A stretch of DNA of 6,908 nt from JANMEX01 sp031423755 (GCA_031423755.1 JANPGC010000025.1:1-6908); one strand, 5' to 3'; positions 1 through 5,607 are shown, counted from the first letter of the stretch. Program-made: numbers and translations. Notes: generated by a model from the sequence alone, not told the origin.

Positions 1-785
1 ACCGCTATGGCGAAGAGCACATCGTCAGTGGCAAGCCGATTTTCTACACGTCGAGCGATTCGGTCATGCAGATTGCCGCCGACGAGGCTTCATTCGGCTT
101 GGACCGTCTCTACAGGCTCTGCGAAATCGCCCGCACCCATCTTGATGCCTACAATATCGGTCGGGTCATTGCCCGGCCCTTCGTGACGCTGCCGGGTGGA
201 GGTTTCGAGCGCACCGGCAACCGCCGCGATTATTCGGTTTTGCCGCCCGAGCCGACGCTGCTTGACCGGCTGAAGGCGGCGGGGCGGCAGGTCATCGCCA
301 TTGGCAAGATCGGTGACATTTATGCGCACCAAGGCGTAACGGATGTGCGCAAGGCCAATGGCAACATGGCGCTGTTCGACAAGACGCTGCTTGCGATGGA
401 CGATGCCAAGGATGGCGATCTGGTGTTCACCAACTTTGTCGATTTTGACATGCTCTTCGGCCACCGGCGCGATGTGCCGGGTTATGCACATGCGCTCGAG
501 CAATTTGACGCACGGTTGCCCGAAGCAATTGGAAAGATGCGTTCAGATGATATCATGATCCTGACTGCAGACCATGGCTGCGACCCCACATGGCGCGGCA
601 CGGATCACACCCGCGAGCGCGTTCCTGTTCTTGTGGTTGGCCCGGGCATTGCTCCCGGCACGATTGGCACCCGTCCGACCTTTGCGGACATCGGCGAAAG
701 CATTGCTGCGCATCTTGGCCTTGTTGCCGGGCCGCACGGCACATCCTTTCTGCAGGCTCATTCTTTCGTAAAGACTCATGCCTGA
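1..785 (+). CDS. deoB: Phosphopentomutase, 3' part (5' end outside window)
   Basis: DeoB interconverts ribose-1-phosphate or deoxyribose-1-phosphate and the 5-phosphates in the cytoplasm, linking nucleoside breakdown to central carbon metabolism. The reading frame is open from base 3, and 260 codons are visible before TGA at 783-785. The family is about 400 residues, so roughly the first third, with the phosphorylated threonine of the core, is missing. Seen directly are the alkaline-phosphatase-superfamily metal sites: FVDFD with a following GHRR (Asp at 441-443, His at 462-464) and TADHGCDPTW then GTDHTRE (Asp-His at 570-575, His at 606-608). NIGRVIARPF and RTGNR, typical DeoB cap-region blocks, come earlier. 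An internal ATG at 66 is not the start, because conserved sequence (SGKPIFYTSSDSV) precedes it. The stop overlaps the mutM start by 8 bases, suggesting co-transcription and possibly coupled translation. Identification is firm. Confidence 0.96.
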   Translation, partial: RYGEEHIVSGKPIFYTSSDSVMQIAADEASFGLDRLYRLCEIARTHLDAYNIGRVIARPFVTLPGGGFERTGNRRDYSVLPPEPTLLDRLKAAGRQVIAIGKIGDIYAHQGVTDVRKANGNMALFDKTLLAMDDAKDGDLVFTNFVDFDMLFGHRRDVPGYAHALEQFDARLPEAIGKMRSDDIMILTADHGCDPTWRGTDHTRERVPVLVVGPGIAPGTIGTRPTFADIGESIAAHLGLVAGPHGTSFLQAHSFVKTHA

Positions 786-1695
786 GCTTCCTGAAGTGGA
801 AACGGTGCGGCGCGGATTGCAGCCGACAATGGAAGGCGCGCGGATCATTTCTCTCGAACTGCGCCGCCCGGATCTGCGTTTTCCGTTTCCTGACGGGTTT
901 GCACTGCAAGTGCAAGGGCGGACCGTCACGGCTCTGTCCCGCAGGGCAAAGTACCTTTTGATAAACCTCGATGATGGCCAGACAATTATCTCGCACCTTG
1001 GCATGAGCGGGTCGTTCAAGGTTGGTCGCGCTGACGGAGACGACACGCCGGGTGCCTTCCACCACGAGCGCTCAAAGCTTGCGGCGCATGACCACGCGGT
1101 GTTCAGTCTAGAGAAGCCCGATGGATCAAGCTGCACGGTCACTTACAATGACCCTCGCCGGTTTGGCTTCATGTTGCTCGCTGCCGCAGGCGCAATCGAC
1201 GGCCATGCGGCATTGTCCGGGCTTGGGATCGAACCGCTCGGCAATGAATTGTCCGGGCCTTACCTGCAAGCTTTGTTTGAAGGCCGGAAGACGTCGCTGA
1301 AATCGGCACTTCTCGACCAGCGGCAGATTGCCGGACTTGGCAATATCTATGTCTGCGAGGCGCTGTGGCGCGCGCAGCTCTCGCCGCTTGCCGCAGCGGG
1401 CGCTCTGGCTGGCATGCCCGCACGGGCGGAAGGGCTGGCATTCGCCATTCGCGATGTTCTGCGCGAAGCAATCGACGCGGGTGGCTCGAGCCTTCGCGAT
1501 CACCGCCAGACGGATGGAACGCTTGGCTATTTCCAGCACCGCTTTTCTGTGTATGACCGGGAGGGTGAACCCTGTACCCGGATGACATGCCCAGGGGTCA
1601 TTAAGCGGATTGTCCAATCCGGGCGGTCGACATTCCATTGTCCGGTATGCCAAAAACAGGGTCGCATTGCTAAGAGACGAATAGCGTTACGATAG
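778..1695 (+). CDS. mutM: Formamidopyrimidine-DNA glycosylase (Fpg/MutM)
   Basis: MutM excises 8-oxoguanine and ring-opened purines from DNA and cuts the abasic site by beta,delta-elimination. The protein has 305 residues, somewhat longer than the roughly 270 of the E. coli enzyme. The N-terminus MPELPEVETV gives the catalytic Pro2 and Glu3, so the ATG at 778 must be the start, because Pro2 has to be exposed as the nucleophile after Met removal. Lys58 lies in RRAKYLL, and HLGMSGSF is at 73-80. NDPRRFG at 124-130 and GLGNIYV at 186-192 are the usual DNA-binding blocks. The C-terminal zinc finger has Cys266, Cys271, Cys288 and Cys291 (Cx4C-x16-Cx2C) with the conserved Arg283 in GRSTF. A short basic tail follows the finger. 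The gene overlaps deoB by 8 bases. No good terminator lies directly behind it, and the hairpin at 1785-1810 may serve. Confidence 0.98.
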   Translation: MPELPEVETVRRGLQPTMEGARIISLELRRPDLRFPFPDGFALQVQGRTVTALSRRAKYLLINLDDGQTIISHLGMSGSFKVGRADGDDTPGAFHHERSKLAAHDHAVFSLEKPDGSSCTVTYNDPRRFGFMLLAAAGAIDGHAALSGLGIEPLGNELSGPYLQALFEGRKTSLKSALLDQRQIAGLGNIYVCEALWRAQLSPLAAAGALAGMPARAEGLAFAIRDVLREAIDAGGSSLRDHRQTDGTLGYFQHRFSVYDREGEPCTRMTCPGVIKRIVQSGRSTFHCPVCQKQGRIAKRRIALR

Positions 1696-1742
1696 ACTTG
1701 CCGCAGGATTGACCGGATTCGTTTTTTACTGCGCAAGACATG

Positions 1743-1771
1743 TTGACGCGTGATGGAAGCTCAACTATAAG
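1743..1771 (+). promoter_or_regulatory. Sigma-70-type promoter for rpsT
   Basis: TTGACG at 1743-1748 and TATAAG at 1766-1771 are separated by 17 bases, close to the general consensus; CTATAA one base earlier also fits the alphaproteobacterial -10. Transcription would start near 1777-1779, giving a leader of about 80 bases before rpsT. It is the best promoter by eye in the window, as expected for a ribosomal protein gene. The start site is inferred. Confidence 0.75.
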
Positions 1772-1784
1772 CCCGATCACGTCA

Positions 1785-1812
1785 GGCGGCCCGTTGGCCG
1801 CCCCTTTATTTT
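1785..1812 (+). terminator. GC hairpin with U-rich tail in the rpsT leader (terminator or attenuator)
   Basis: GGCGGCC at 1785-1791 pairs perfectly with GGCCGCC at 1796-1802 around a four-base CGTT loop. CCTTTATTTT follows at 1803-1812. The shape is that of an intrinsic terminator, although the U tract is interrupted and begins two bases after the stem. It could end transcripts from deoB-mutM. However, it lies downstream of the predicted rpsT promoter, so it would also form in the rpsT mRNA, starting some 7 bases from its 5' end. There it could act as an attenuator or as a 5' stabilising structure. The stem is seen directly; the role is inferred. Confidence 0.55.
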
Positions 1813-1857
1813 CGCCCTGATGCCGGCATGGCAAGGGGACCAGCAAGAGAGGCATCC

Positions 1858-2124
1858 ATGGCCAACACCTCCTCGGCCAAGAAGGCAACCCGCAAGATTG
1901 CCGCCCGCACGGAAATGAACAAGGCGCGCCGTTCGCGTGTCCGCACATTCGTTCGTAAAGTTGAAGAAGCCATCCTGACAGGCGACAAGGCCGTTGCCCT
2001 TGCGGCATTCTTGGCGGCGGAGCCTGAGTTGATGCGCGCGACGTCGAAGGGCGTCATGCACCACAACACTGCCTCGCGTAAAGTGTCTCGTCTGTCCAAG
2101 CGGGTTGCTGCCGTCGGTGCCTGA
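1858..2124 (+). CDS. rpsT: 30S ribosomal protein S20
   Basis: S20 is a primary 16S rRNA-binding protein of the 30S subunit. The product has 88 residues, the usual family length. It is rich in Lys, Arg and Ala and reads as long helices, beginning MANTSSAKKATRK and containing NKARRSRVRTFVRKVE, then KGVMHHNTASRKVSRLSKRV, which are characteristic S20 blocks. The ATG at 1858 is preceded by AGAGAGG (1847-1852 is GAGAGG, five bases from the start). An in-frame ATG at 1828 would add ten residues that are absent from the family, and it lacks a comparable ribosome binding site, so it is rejected. The gene is monocistronic: a promoter lies at 1743-1771 and a strong terminator begins 23 bases after the stop. 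In E. coli S20 represses its own translation; whether the hairpin in this leader takes part in such control is not known. Confidence 0.97.
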   Translation: MANTSSAKKATRKIAARTEMNKARRSRVRTFVRKVEEAILTGDKAVALAAFLAAEPELMRATSKGVMHHNTASRKVSRLSKRVAAVGA

Positions 2125-2147
2125 CAGTCGCGTCAAATTATCGTTTG

Positions 2148-2181
2148 AAAGCCCGGTCATTGGCCGGGTTTTTGCTTTTTT
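2148..2181 (+). terminator. Intrinsic terminator of rpsT
   Basis: CCCGGTC at 2152-2158 pairs with GGCCGGG at 2162-2168 (one G-U pair) around a three-base ATT loop. The stem can be lengthened by AAA at 2148-2150 with TTT at 2170-2172. The tail is TTTTTGCTTTTTT. It separates rpsT from the dnaA upstream region. Confidence 0.92.
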
Positions 2182-2307
2182 GGAGTGCCAAATTGGCCTG
2201 TCACCGCTGCGATTCCAAGCCCTTCCGCAGCGTCAAAAAACCGGTGTCAAGAATTCATCAACCCGCGTGACACTGACGGAAACTCTTGAACGATTTCAAT
2301 AGTATAC

Positions 2308-2333
2308 GACAGGTTGTCCACAGGTTGTCCCCA
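2308..2333 (+). promoter_or_regulatory. Tandem DnaA-box-like repeat
   Basis: TTGTCCACA at 2314-2322 differs from the DnaA box TTATCCACA at one position. It is followed exactly 11 bases later by TTGTCCCCA (2325-2333), which differs at two, within a direct repeat AGGTTGTCCNC at 2311-2321 and 2322-2332. A copy of GACAGGTT (2308-2315) recurs inverted as AACCTGTC at 2359-2366. One-helical-turn spacing fits side-by-side binding of DnaA. Binding is inferred. Confidence 0.5.
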
Positions 2334-2371
2334 GCCGCTGATGCATTTGCGCCACACAAACCTGTCAAGCC

Positions 2372-2393
2372 AAAAATATAAAATTTATTTTTA
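2372..2393. other. 22-bp A/T-only block, possible DNA unwinding element
   Basis: Every base from 2372 to 2393 is A or T, in a window that is otherwise moderately GC-rich. AAAAATA at 2372-2378 and TATTTTT at 2386-2392 form an inverted repeat. It lies 39 bases after the second DnaA-box-like repeat, an arrangement compatible with an unwinding element or with an UP-element-like stretch of a promoter. Only the composition and the repeat are seen. Confidence 0.4.
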
Positions 2394-2441
2394 GCCGGAG
2401 CAATTTGTTGCATTGCAAAGGCCGGGCCCAGAAAACGCTTT

Positions 2442-2446
2442 GAATC
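2442..2446. promoter_or_regulatory. GAATC: CcrM-type (GANTC) methylation site
   Basis: GANTC is the target of the cell-cycle DNA methyltransferase CcrM in many alphaproteobacteria, and methylation state can tune promoters, including that of dnaA in Caulobacter. This copy lies 16 bases before the TTAACCAT motif. Another copy (GATTC) is at 2211-2215. A five-base motif can occur by chance. Confidence 0.3.
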
Positions 2447-2454
2447 CCCGGCAC

Positions 2455-2476
2455 TTAAAATTTTAACCATGTTTAA
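2455..2476. promoter_or_regulatory. CtrA-like binding site upstream of dnaA
   Basis: TTAACCAT at 2463-2470 matches the extended half-site known for the cell-cycle regulator CtrA. TTAA flanks it at 2455-2458 (four bases away) and at 2473-2476 (six bases away). The classic full site TTAA-N7-TTAA is not met exactly, so this is a strong half-site in an A/T-rich surrounding. Confidence 0.4.
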
Positions 2477-2513
2477 AGGTCCGCTTTCAGACCATCCGGA
2501 CCGCGTCCAATCC

Positions 2514-2529
2514 TTAAAAAAGGGTTACC
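2514..2529. promoter_or_regulatory. Second CtrA-like site, TTAA-N7-TTACC
   Basis: TTAA at 2514-2517, seven bases, then TTACC at 2525-2529 gives the correct CtrA spacing with one departure from TTAA in the second half. It lies about 50 bases after the first site and about 330 bases before the dnaA start. Function is inferred from the motif only. Confidence 0.33.
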
Positions 2530-2820
2530 AAGGGCTTGCAGGACCCGCCGGTTTTTTTGTAGTTTCCAATCATCGAAAGGGGCGAGACAGAAGCCCGAAA
2601 CAATCCGAAACCGGGAACGGTCGAGCACAAAAGCAATTTTGTGAATGGGTGTTTTTGACCTTTTCGAGGGGGTTTGAAAGATCGCGATATCACTTTCCAT
2701 CCAGGCAGCATCTGCCGGGACGAAATTGTTTGCGCCGACAGTCAGCCACTCGAGTGCAGTGCAAGAACAGCGCAGGCCGGTCAGCAACTTGGCGGGTGCG
2801 GCGATGGCAAGATGGAAAGG

Positions 2821-2850
2821 GCAGCATGCCTAAGCGGTGCTGCTAGGGGA
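2821..2850 (+). promoter_or_regulatory. dnaA leader hairpin and ribosome binding site
   Basis: GCAGCA at 2821-2826 pairs with TGCTGC at 2838-2843, and CC at 2829-2830 can pair with GG at 2836-2837 inside, leaving a small bulge. One base later comes the Shine-Dalgarno AGGGGA at 2845-2850, seven bases before the dnaA ATG. A hairpin abutting the ribosome binding site could influence dnaA translation. The pairing is seen; the effect is inferred. Confidence 0.4.
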
Positions 2851-2857
2851 AGCCGGA

Positions 2858-4300
2858 ATGAACAAACCTGAAGCCTTTGTTGCGTTTGAGCGCGTGCAAA
2901 GCCAGTTGAAGGCGCGTCTTGGCGTGGAGGTCTATTCCTCCTGGTTCGGGCGGCTCAAGATGGTCGAAGCTTCCAAGAGCGTAGTGCGCATGTCCGTGCC
3001 GACGCCATTTCTGCGCGCATGGATCAGCAACCATTACATGGACTTGATATCGGAGCTTTGGCGTGTCGAGTTTCCAGATGTGCTGAAGGTTGAAATCGTC
3101 GTCCGCAGCGCCACGCGGGCTGGTGTTGAGAGCGTCCCCACAGAGGCAGAAGCCCCGAAGGCCGCCGCAAAGCCTTCGGCGGCGTTTCTGCCTTCCAAAG
3201 ACCGCTCACACCCGCCTCAATCGGGTCGGGACGAAGCCCAGCGCGATCCGGCGGTCGGCTCCGCGCTTGATCCGCGCTACACGTTCGCCAATTTTGTCGA
3301 GGGAAGCGCCAACCGTGTCGCCCACGCTGCAGCGCGCACGGTGGCCGAATCCGGGACTGGCGCGGTGCGGTTCAATCCATTGTTTATCCACGCCTCGGTA
3401 GGCCTTGGCAAGACCCACCTATTGCAGGCAATTGCCACCGAGGCGGTGCAACGCAATCCAAAGGCGCGCGTCGTCTATCTGACAGCTGAATATTTCATGT
3501 GGCGCTTTGCCACCGCCATCCGCGACAACAGCGCACTGTCTTTCAAGGAGCAACTGCGCGACATCGACTTGTTGATCATCGACGACATGCAGTTCTTGCA
3601 GGGCAAGTCGATCCAGAATGAATTCTGCCACCTGCTCAACATGCTAATTGACAGCGCCCGTCAAGTTGTCGTGGCTGCAGACCGCCCGCCGTCAGATCTT
3701 GAGTCGCTGGACGCCCGGGTCCGCTCGCGACTGCAGGGCGGCGTCGCACTCGAAGTTGGCGCTCCGGACCATACGATGCGGCTCGAAATTCTCAAGCGCC
3801 GTCTTGAGACCGCCCGTCAGGAAGACCCGTCGCTCAACATTCCGGACAATATTCTCGAGCATGTCGCCAAGACCGTGACCAGCTCTGGTCGCGATCTCGA
3901 AGGCGCGCTCAATCAGCTGCTCTTCCGCCAGACCTTTGAGCCGGACATGACGGTAGAACGCGTCGAAGAATATCTCGGCCACCTGATCCGCAATGGCGAC
4001 CCGAAACGTGTCCGTGTCGAGGACATTCAGCGGGTGGTTGCCCGTCATTACAACGTGCCGCGTTCTGACCTTTTGTCCAACCGGCGCACCCGCATTATCG
4101 TCAAGCCGCGCCAGGTTGCGATGTACCTTGCCAAGATGATGACGCCGCGCTCGCTGCCGGAAATCGGCCGCCGTTTTGGCGGGCGTGACCACACCACCGT
4201 GCTGCATGCCGTGCGCAAGATCGAGGGCCAGATGGGCGGCGACACCAAACTTGCGCAGGAAATGGAACTGCTGAAGCGGATGATCCAGGAACACATGTAA
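2858..4300 (+). CDS. dnaA: Chromosomal replication initiator protein DnaA
   Basis: DnaA binds origin boxes as an ATP-bound oligomer, melts the origin and recruits the DnaB helicase; it also acts as a transcription factor. The 480-residue protein shows domain I at about 1-85 (SSWFGRLK at 27-34), a variable Ala/Pro-rich linker at about 86-135, the AAA+ domain III from about 138 (LDPRYTFANFVEG) to 355, and the DNA-binding domain IV to the end. Walker A is GLGKT at 182-186, Walker B LLIIDD at 238-243, sensor 1 AAD at 273-275, arginine finger Arg291 in RVRSRL, and sensor 2 Arg345 in GRDLEGA. The DnaA signature GGRDHTTVLHA is at 441-451. The first Walker A glycine is replaced by Ala179, which appears to be usual in rhizobial DnaA. 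The ATG at 2858 has AGGGGA seven bases upstream; an in-frame GTG at 2837 is rejected. A terminator follows, so dnaA is probably its own unit. Confidence 0.98.
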   Translation: MNKPEAFVAFERVQSQLKARLGVEVYSSWFGRLKMVEASKSVVRMSVPTPFLRAWISNHYMDLISELWRVEFPDVLKVEIVVRSATRAGVESVPTEAEAPKAAAKPSAAFLPSKDRSHPPQSGRDEAQRDPAVGSALDPRYTFANFVEGSANRVAHAAARTVAESGTGAVRFNPLFIHASVGLGKTHLLQAIATEAVQRNPKARVVYLTAEYFMWRFATAIRDNSALSFKEQLRDIDLLIIDDMQFLQGKSIQNEFCHLLNMLIDSARQVVVAADRPPSDLESLDARVRSRLQGGVALEVGAPDHTMRLEILKRRLETARQEDPSLNIPDNILEHVAKTVTSSGRDLEGALNQLLFRQTFEPDMTVERVEEYLGHLIRNGDPKRVRVEDIQRVVARHYNVPRSDLLSNRRTRIIVKPRQVAMYLAKMMTPRSLPEIGRRFGGRDHTTVLHAVRKIEGQMGGDTKLAQEMELLKRMIQEHM

Positions 4301-4311
4301 GATGCGTCAAA

Positions 4312-4335
4312 GAGGCGGGGTTTTCCCCGCCTTTT
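4312..4335 (+). terminator. Intrinsic terminator of dnaA
   Basis: GGCGGGG at 4314-4320 and CCCCGCC at 4325-4331 form a perfect seven-pair stem with a TTTT loop, followed by TTTT at 4332-4335. The stem starts 13 bases after the dnaA stop codon. The U tract is short but the stem is very stable. It implies that dnaN has its own promoter within 4336-4425. Confidence 0.88.
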
Positions 4336-4425
4336 GCACATCCACACGCCTGTCCCGTCAACGCAAGTCTTGCCTTTTGCATTGAATACCGGTCATTTAG
4401 CGGCTTCAATCCATTCAGCCTCATC

Positions 4426-4450
4426 GGGCTGGCGCGTCCGCGCCCGGCCC
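4426..4450 (+). promoter_or_regulatory. GC-rich hairpin in the dnaN leader
   Basis: GGCGC at 4431-4435 pairs with GCGCC at 4440-4444 around a GTCC loop. Outside it GGGC at 4426-4429 pairs with GCCC at 4447-4450 across a small internal loop (T opposite CG). No U-run follows, so it is not a terminator. It would sit in the dnaN mRNA leader, 27 bases before the ATG. Role unknown. Confidence 0.4.
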
Positions 4451-4477
4451 CTTGCAAACGACAGTCGAAAGTCCGCC

Positions 4478-5596
4478 ATGCGTGTTACCATTGAGCGTGC
4501 CAACCTCCTGAAATCCCTCAACCATGTTCACCGCGTCGTCGAGCGTCGCAACACGATTCCCATTCTCTCGAACGTCCTGATCCGCGCTGAAGGCTCGAAC
4601 CTTGCCATGAAGGCGACCGACCTTGACCTCGAGATCAATGAGGCAACGGCAGCCATGGTGGAACAGGCTGGCGCAACGACGGTTCCGGCGCACCTGCTTT
4701 ACGAAATCGTCCGCAAACTGCCTGAGGGCGGTGAAGTGATGCTTGCCACAAACCCGGAAGGAACGTCCATGACGGTCATTTCGGGCCGGTCCAACTTCCG
4801 CTTGCAGTGCCTGCCGCAGTCCGATTTCCCGGAACTCACCGCCGGAACTTTCAGCCACACATTCCGTCTGAATTCGACTGCGATCAAGGGGCTCATCGAC
4901 AAGACGCAATTTGCGATCTCCAACGAAGAGACACGCTATTATCTCAACGGCATTTATCTTCATGCGATCGAGAGCGGCGGCGATTTGAAACTGCGCGCTG
5001 TCGCGACGGATGGCCACCGCCTCGCCCGCGCTGAAGTTTCCGCGCCTTCGGGCTCGGAAGGCATGCCCGGCATCATCATTCCGCGCAAGACAGTTGCCGA
5101 ACTGCAAAAGCTTGGTGATGATCCGGACATGATCATGACGGTTGAATTGTCTGACTCGAAGATTCGCTTCACCATCGGCTCTGTGGTGTTGACCTCCAAG
5201 CTTATCGACGGCACGTTCCCGGACTATCAGCGCGTCATTCCGTCTGGCAACGACAAGAGGCTGACCATTGACCGTCAGTCATTCGCCCAAGCCGTTGACC
5301 GCGTGTCGACGATCTCCAGCGAACGTGGCCGGGCGGTCAAAATGGCGATTGCCGACGGACTGGTGACGCTGACTGTCAACAATCCGGATTCCGGCAGCGC
5401 CACGGAAGAGCTTGCTGCTTCTTATGATTCCGACAGCGTTGATATAGGCTTCAATGCCAAGTATCTGCTTGATATCACGAGCCAATTGCAGGGCAGCGAG
5501 GCCGTTTTCATGCTGGCCGACTCGGGTTCTCCGACCCTGATCCGTGACGGTGCGGACGAGTCTGCACTCTACGTTCTGATGCCAATGCGCGTGTAG
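4478..5596 (+). CDS. dnaN: DNA polymerase III subunit beta (sliding clamp)
   Basis: DnaN dimerises into the ring that tethers polymerase III and other DNA enzymes to the template. From the ATG at 4478 the protein has 372 residues, the normal family length, starting MRVTIERANLLKSLNHVHRVVERRNTIPIL in clamp style (shown here only as its first blocks: MRVTIERANL, then RRNTIPILSN at 23-32). ATDLDLEI at 46-53, ATDGHRLA at 176-183, FPDYQRVIP at 247-255 and the C-terminal MPMRV at 368-372 are conserved clamp blocks; the last two regions line the pocket for clamp-binding peptides. The frame stays open upstream to 4334, but that extension crosses the leader and is not clamp-like. The ribosome binding site is weak (GAAAG at 4467-4471, six bases from ATG). 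A weak promoter candidate is TTGCCT at 4370-4375 with CATTTA at 4394-4399. recF follows after 11 bases. Confidence 0.97.
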   Translation: MRVTIERANLLKSLNHVHRVVERRNTIPILSNVLIRAEGSNLAMKATDLDLEINEATAAMVEQAGATTVPAHLLYEIVRKLPEGGEVMLATNPEGTSMTVISGRSNFRLQCLPQSDFPELTAGTFSHTFRLNSTAIKGLIDKTQFAISNEETRYYLNGIYLHAIESGGDLKLRAVATDGHRLARAEVSAPSGSEGMPGIIIPRKTVAELQKLGDDPDMIMTVELSDSKIRFTIGSVVLTSKLIDGTFPDYQRVIPSGNDKRLTIDRQSFAQAVDRVSTISSERGRAVKMAIADGLVTLTVNNPDSGSATEELAASYDSDSVDIGFNAKYLLDITSQLQGSEAVFMLADSGSPTLIRDGADESALYVLMPMRV

Positions 5597-5607
5597 CCGG
5601 AAGGTTC

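Larger units (their letters stand above)
2182..2857. other. Long non-coding dnaA upstream region
   Basis: These roughly 680 bases hold no credible gene: the open frames that cross it lack recognisable domains, good ribosome binding sites and coding-like composition. The left half (about 2290-2480) is clearly poorer in GC than the flanking genes and contains DnaA-box-like repeats, an A/T-only block and a CtrA-like site. The right half holds a second CtrA-like site, a run of seven T at 2552-2558 and the dnaA leader. No dnaA promoter stands out. TTGACC at 2655-2660 is a possible -35, but no convincing -10 lies at the right distance. The region is best read as dnaA control DNA, possibly with origin elements. 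Confidence 0.7.

Noticed and set aside
1828..1857. Upstream in-frame ATG for rpsT adding ten residues
   Set aside because: The ATG at 1858 gives the standard 88-residue S20 starting MANTSSAKK and has a good ribosome binding site; the extension is not S20-like.
2521..2560. Possible sRNA terminator ending in seven T at 2552-2558
   Set aside because: Only a 4-pair stem (GGGT/ACCC) with a very long loop precedes the T-run, and there is no clear promoter for a small RNA.
2655..2690. TTGACC as the -35 of a dnaA promoter
   Set aside because: The bases 16-18 positions downstream do not resemble a -10, so it is mentioned only as a weak possibility.
2837..2857. GTG start for dnaA adding seven residues
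   Set aside because: It overlaps the leader hairpin, and the Shine-Dalgarno AGGGGA at 2845-2850 is placed for the ATG at 2858.
2469..2871. Open frames in the rpsT-dnaA spacer on both strands (for example 2469-2846 + and 2473-2787 -)
   Set aside because: No recognisable domain, low-complexity or frame-shadow composition, no convincing ribosome binding site, and overlap with regulatory motifs.
4334..4477. 48-codon upstream extension of dnaN
   Set aside because: The extension crosses the end of the dnaA terminator and the leader hairpin; the clamp N-terminus MRVTIERANL begins at 4478 and gives the family length.
4421..5107. Long minus-strand open frame (228 codons) opposite dnaN; a similar one of 200 codons lies opposite dnaA at 3692-4294
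   Set aside because: These are shadows of well-identified genes in GC-rich DNA; the translations show no family features.
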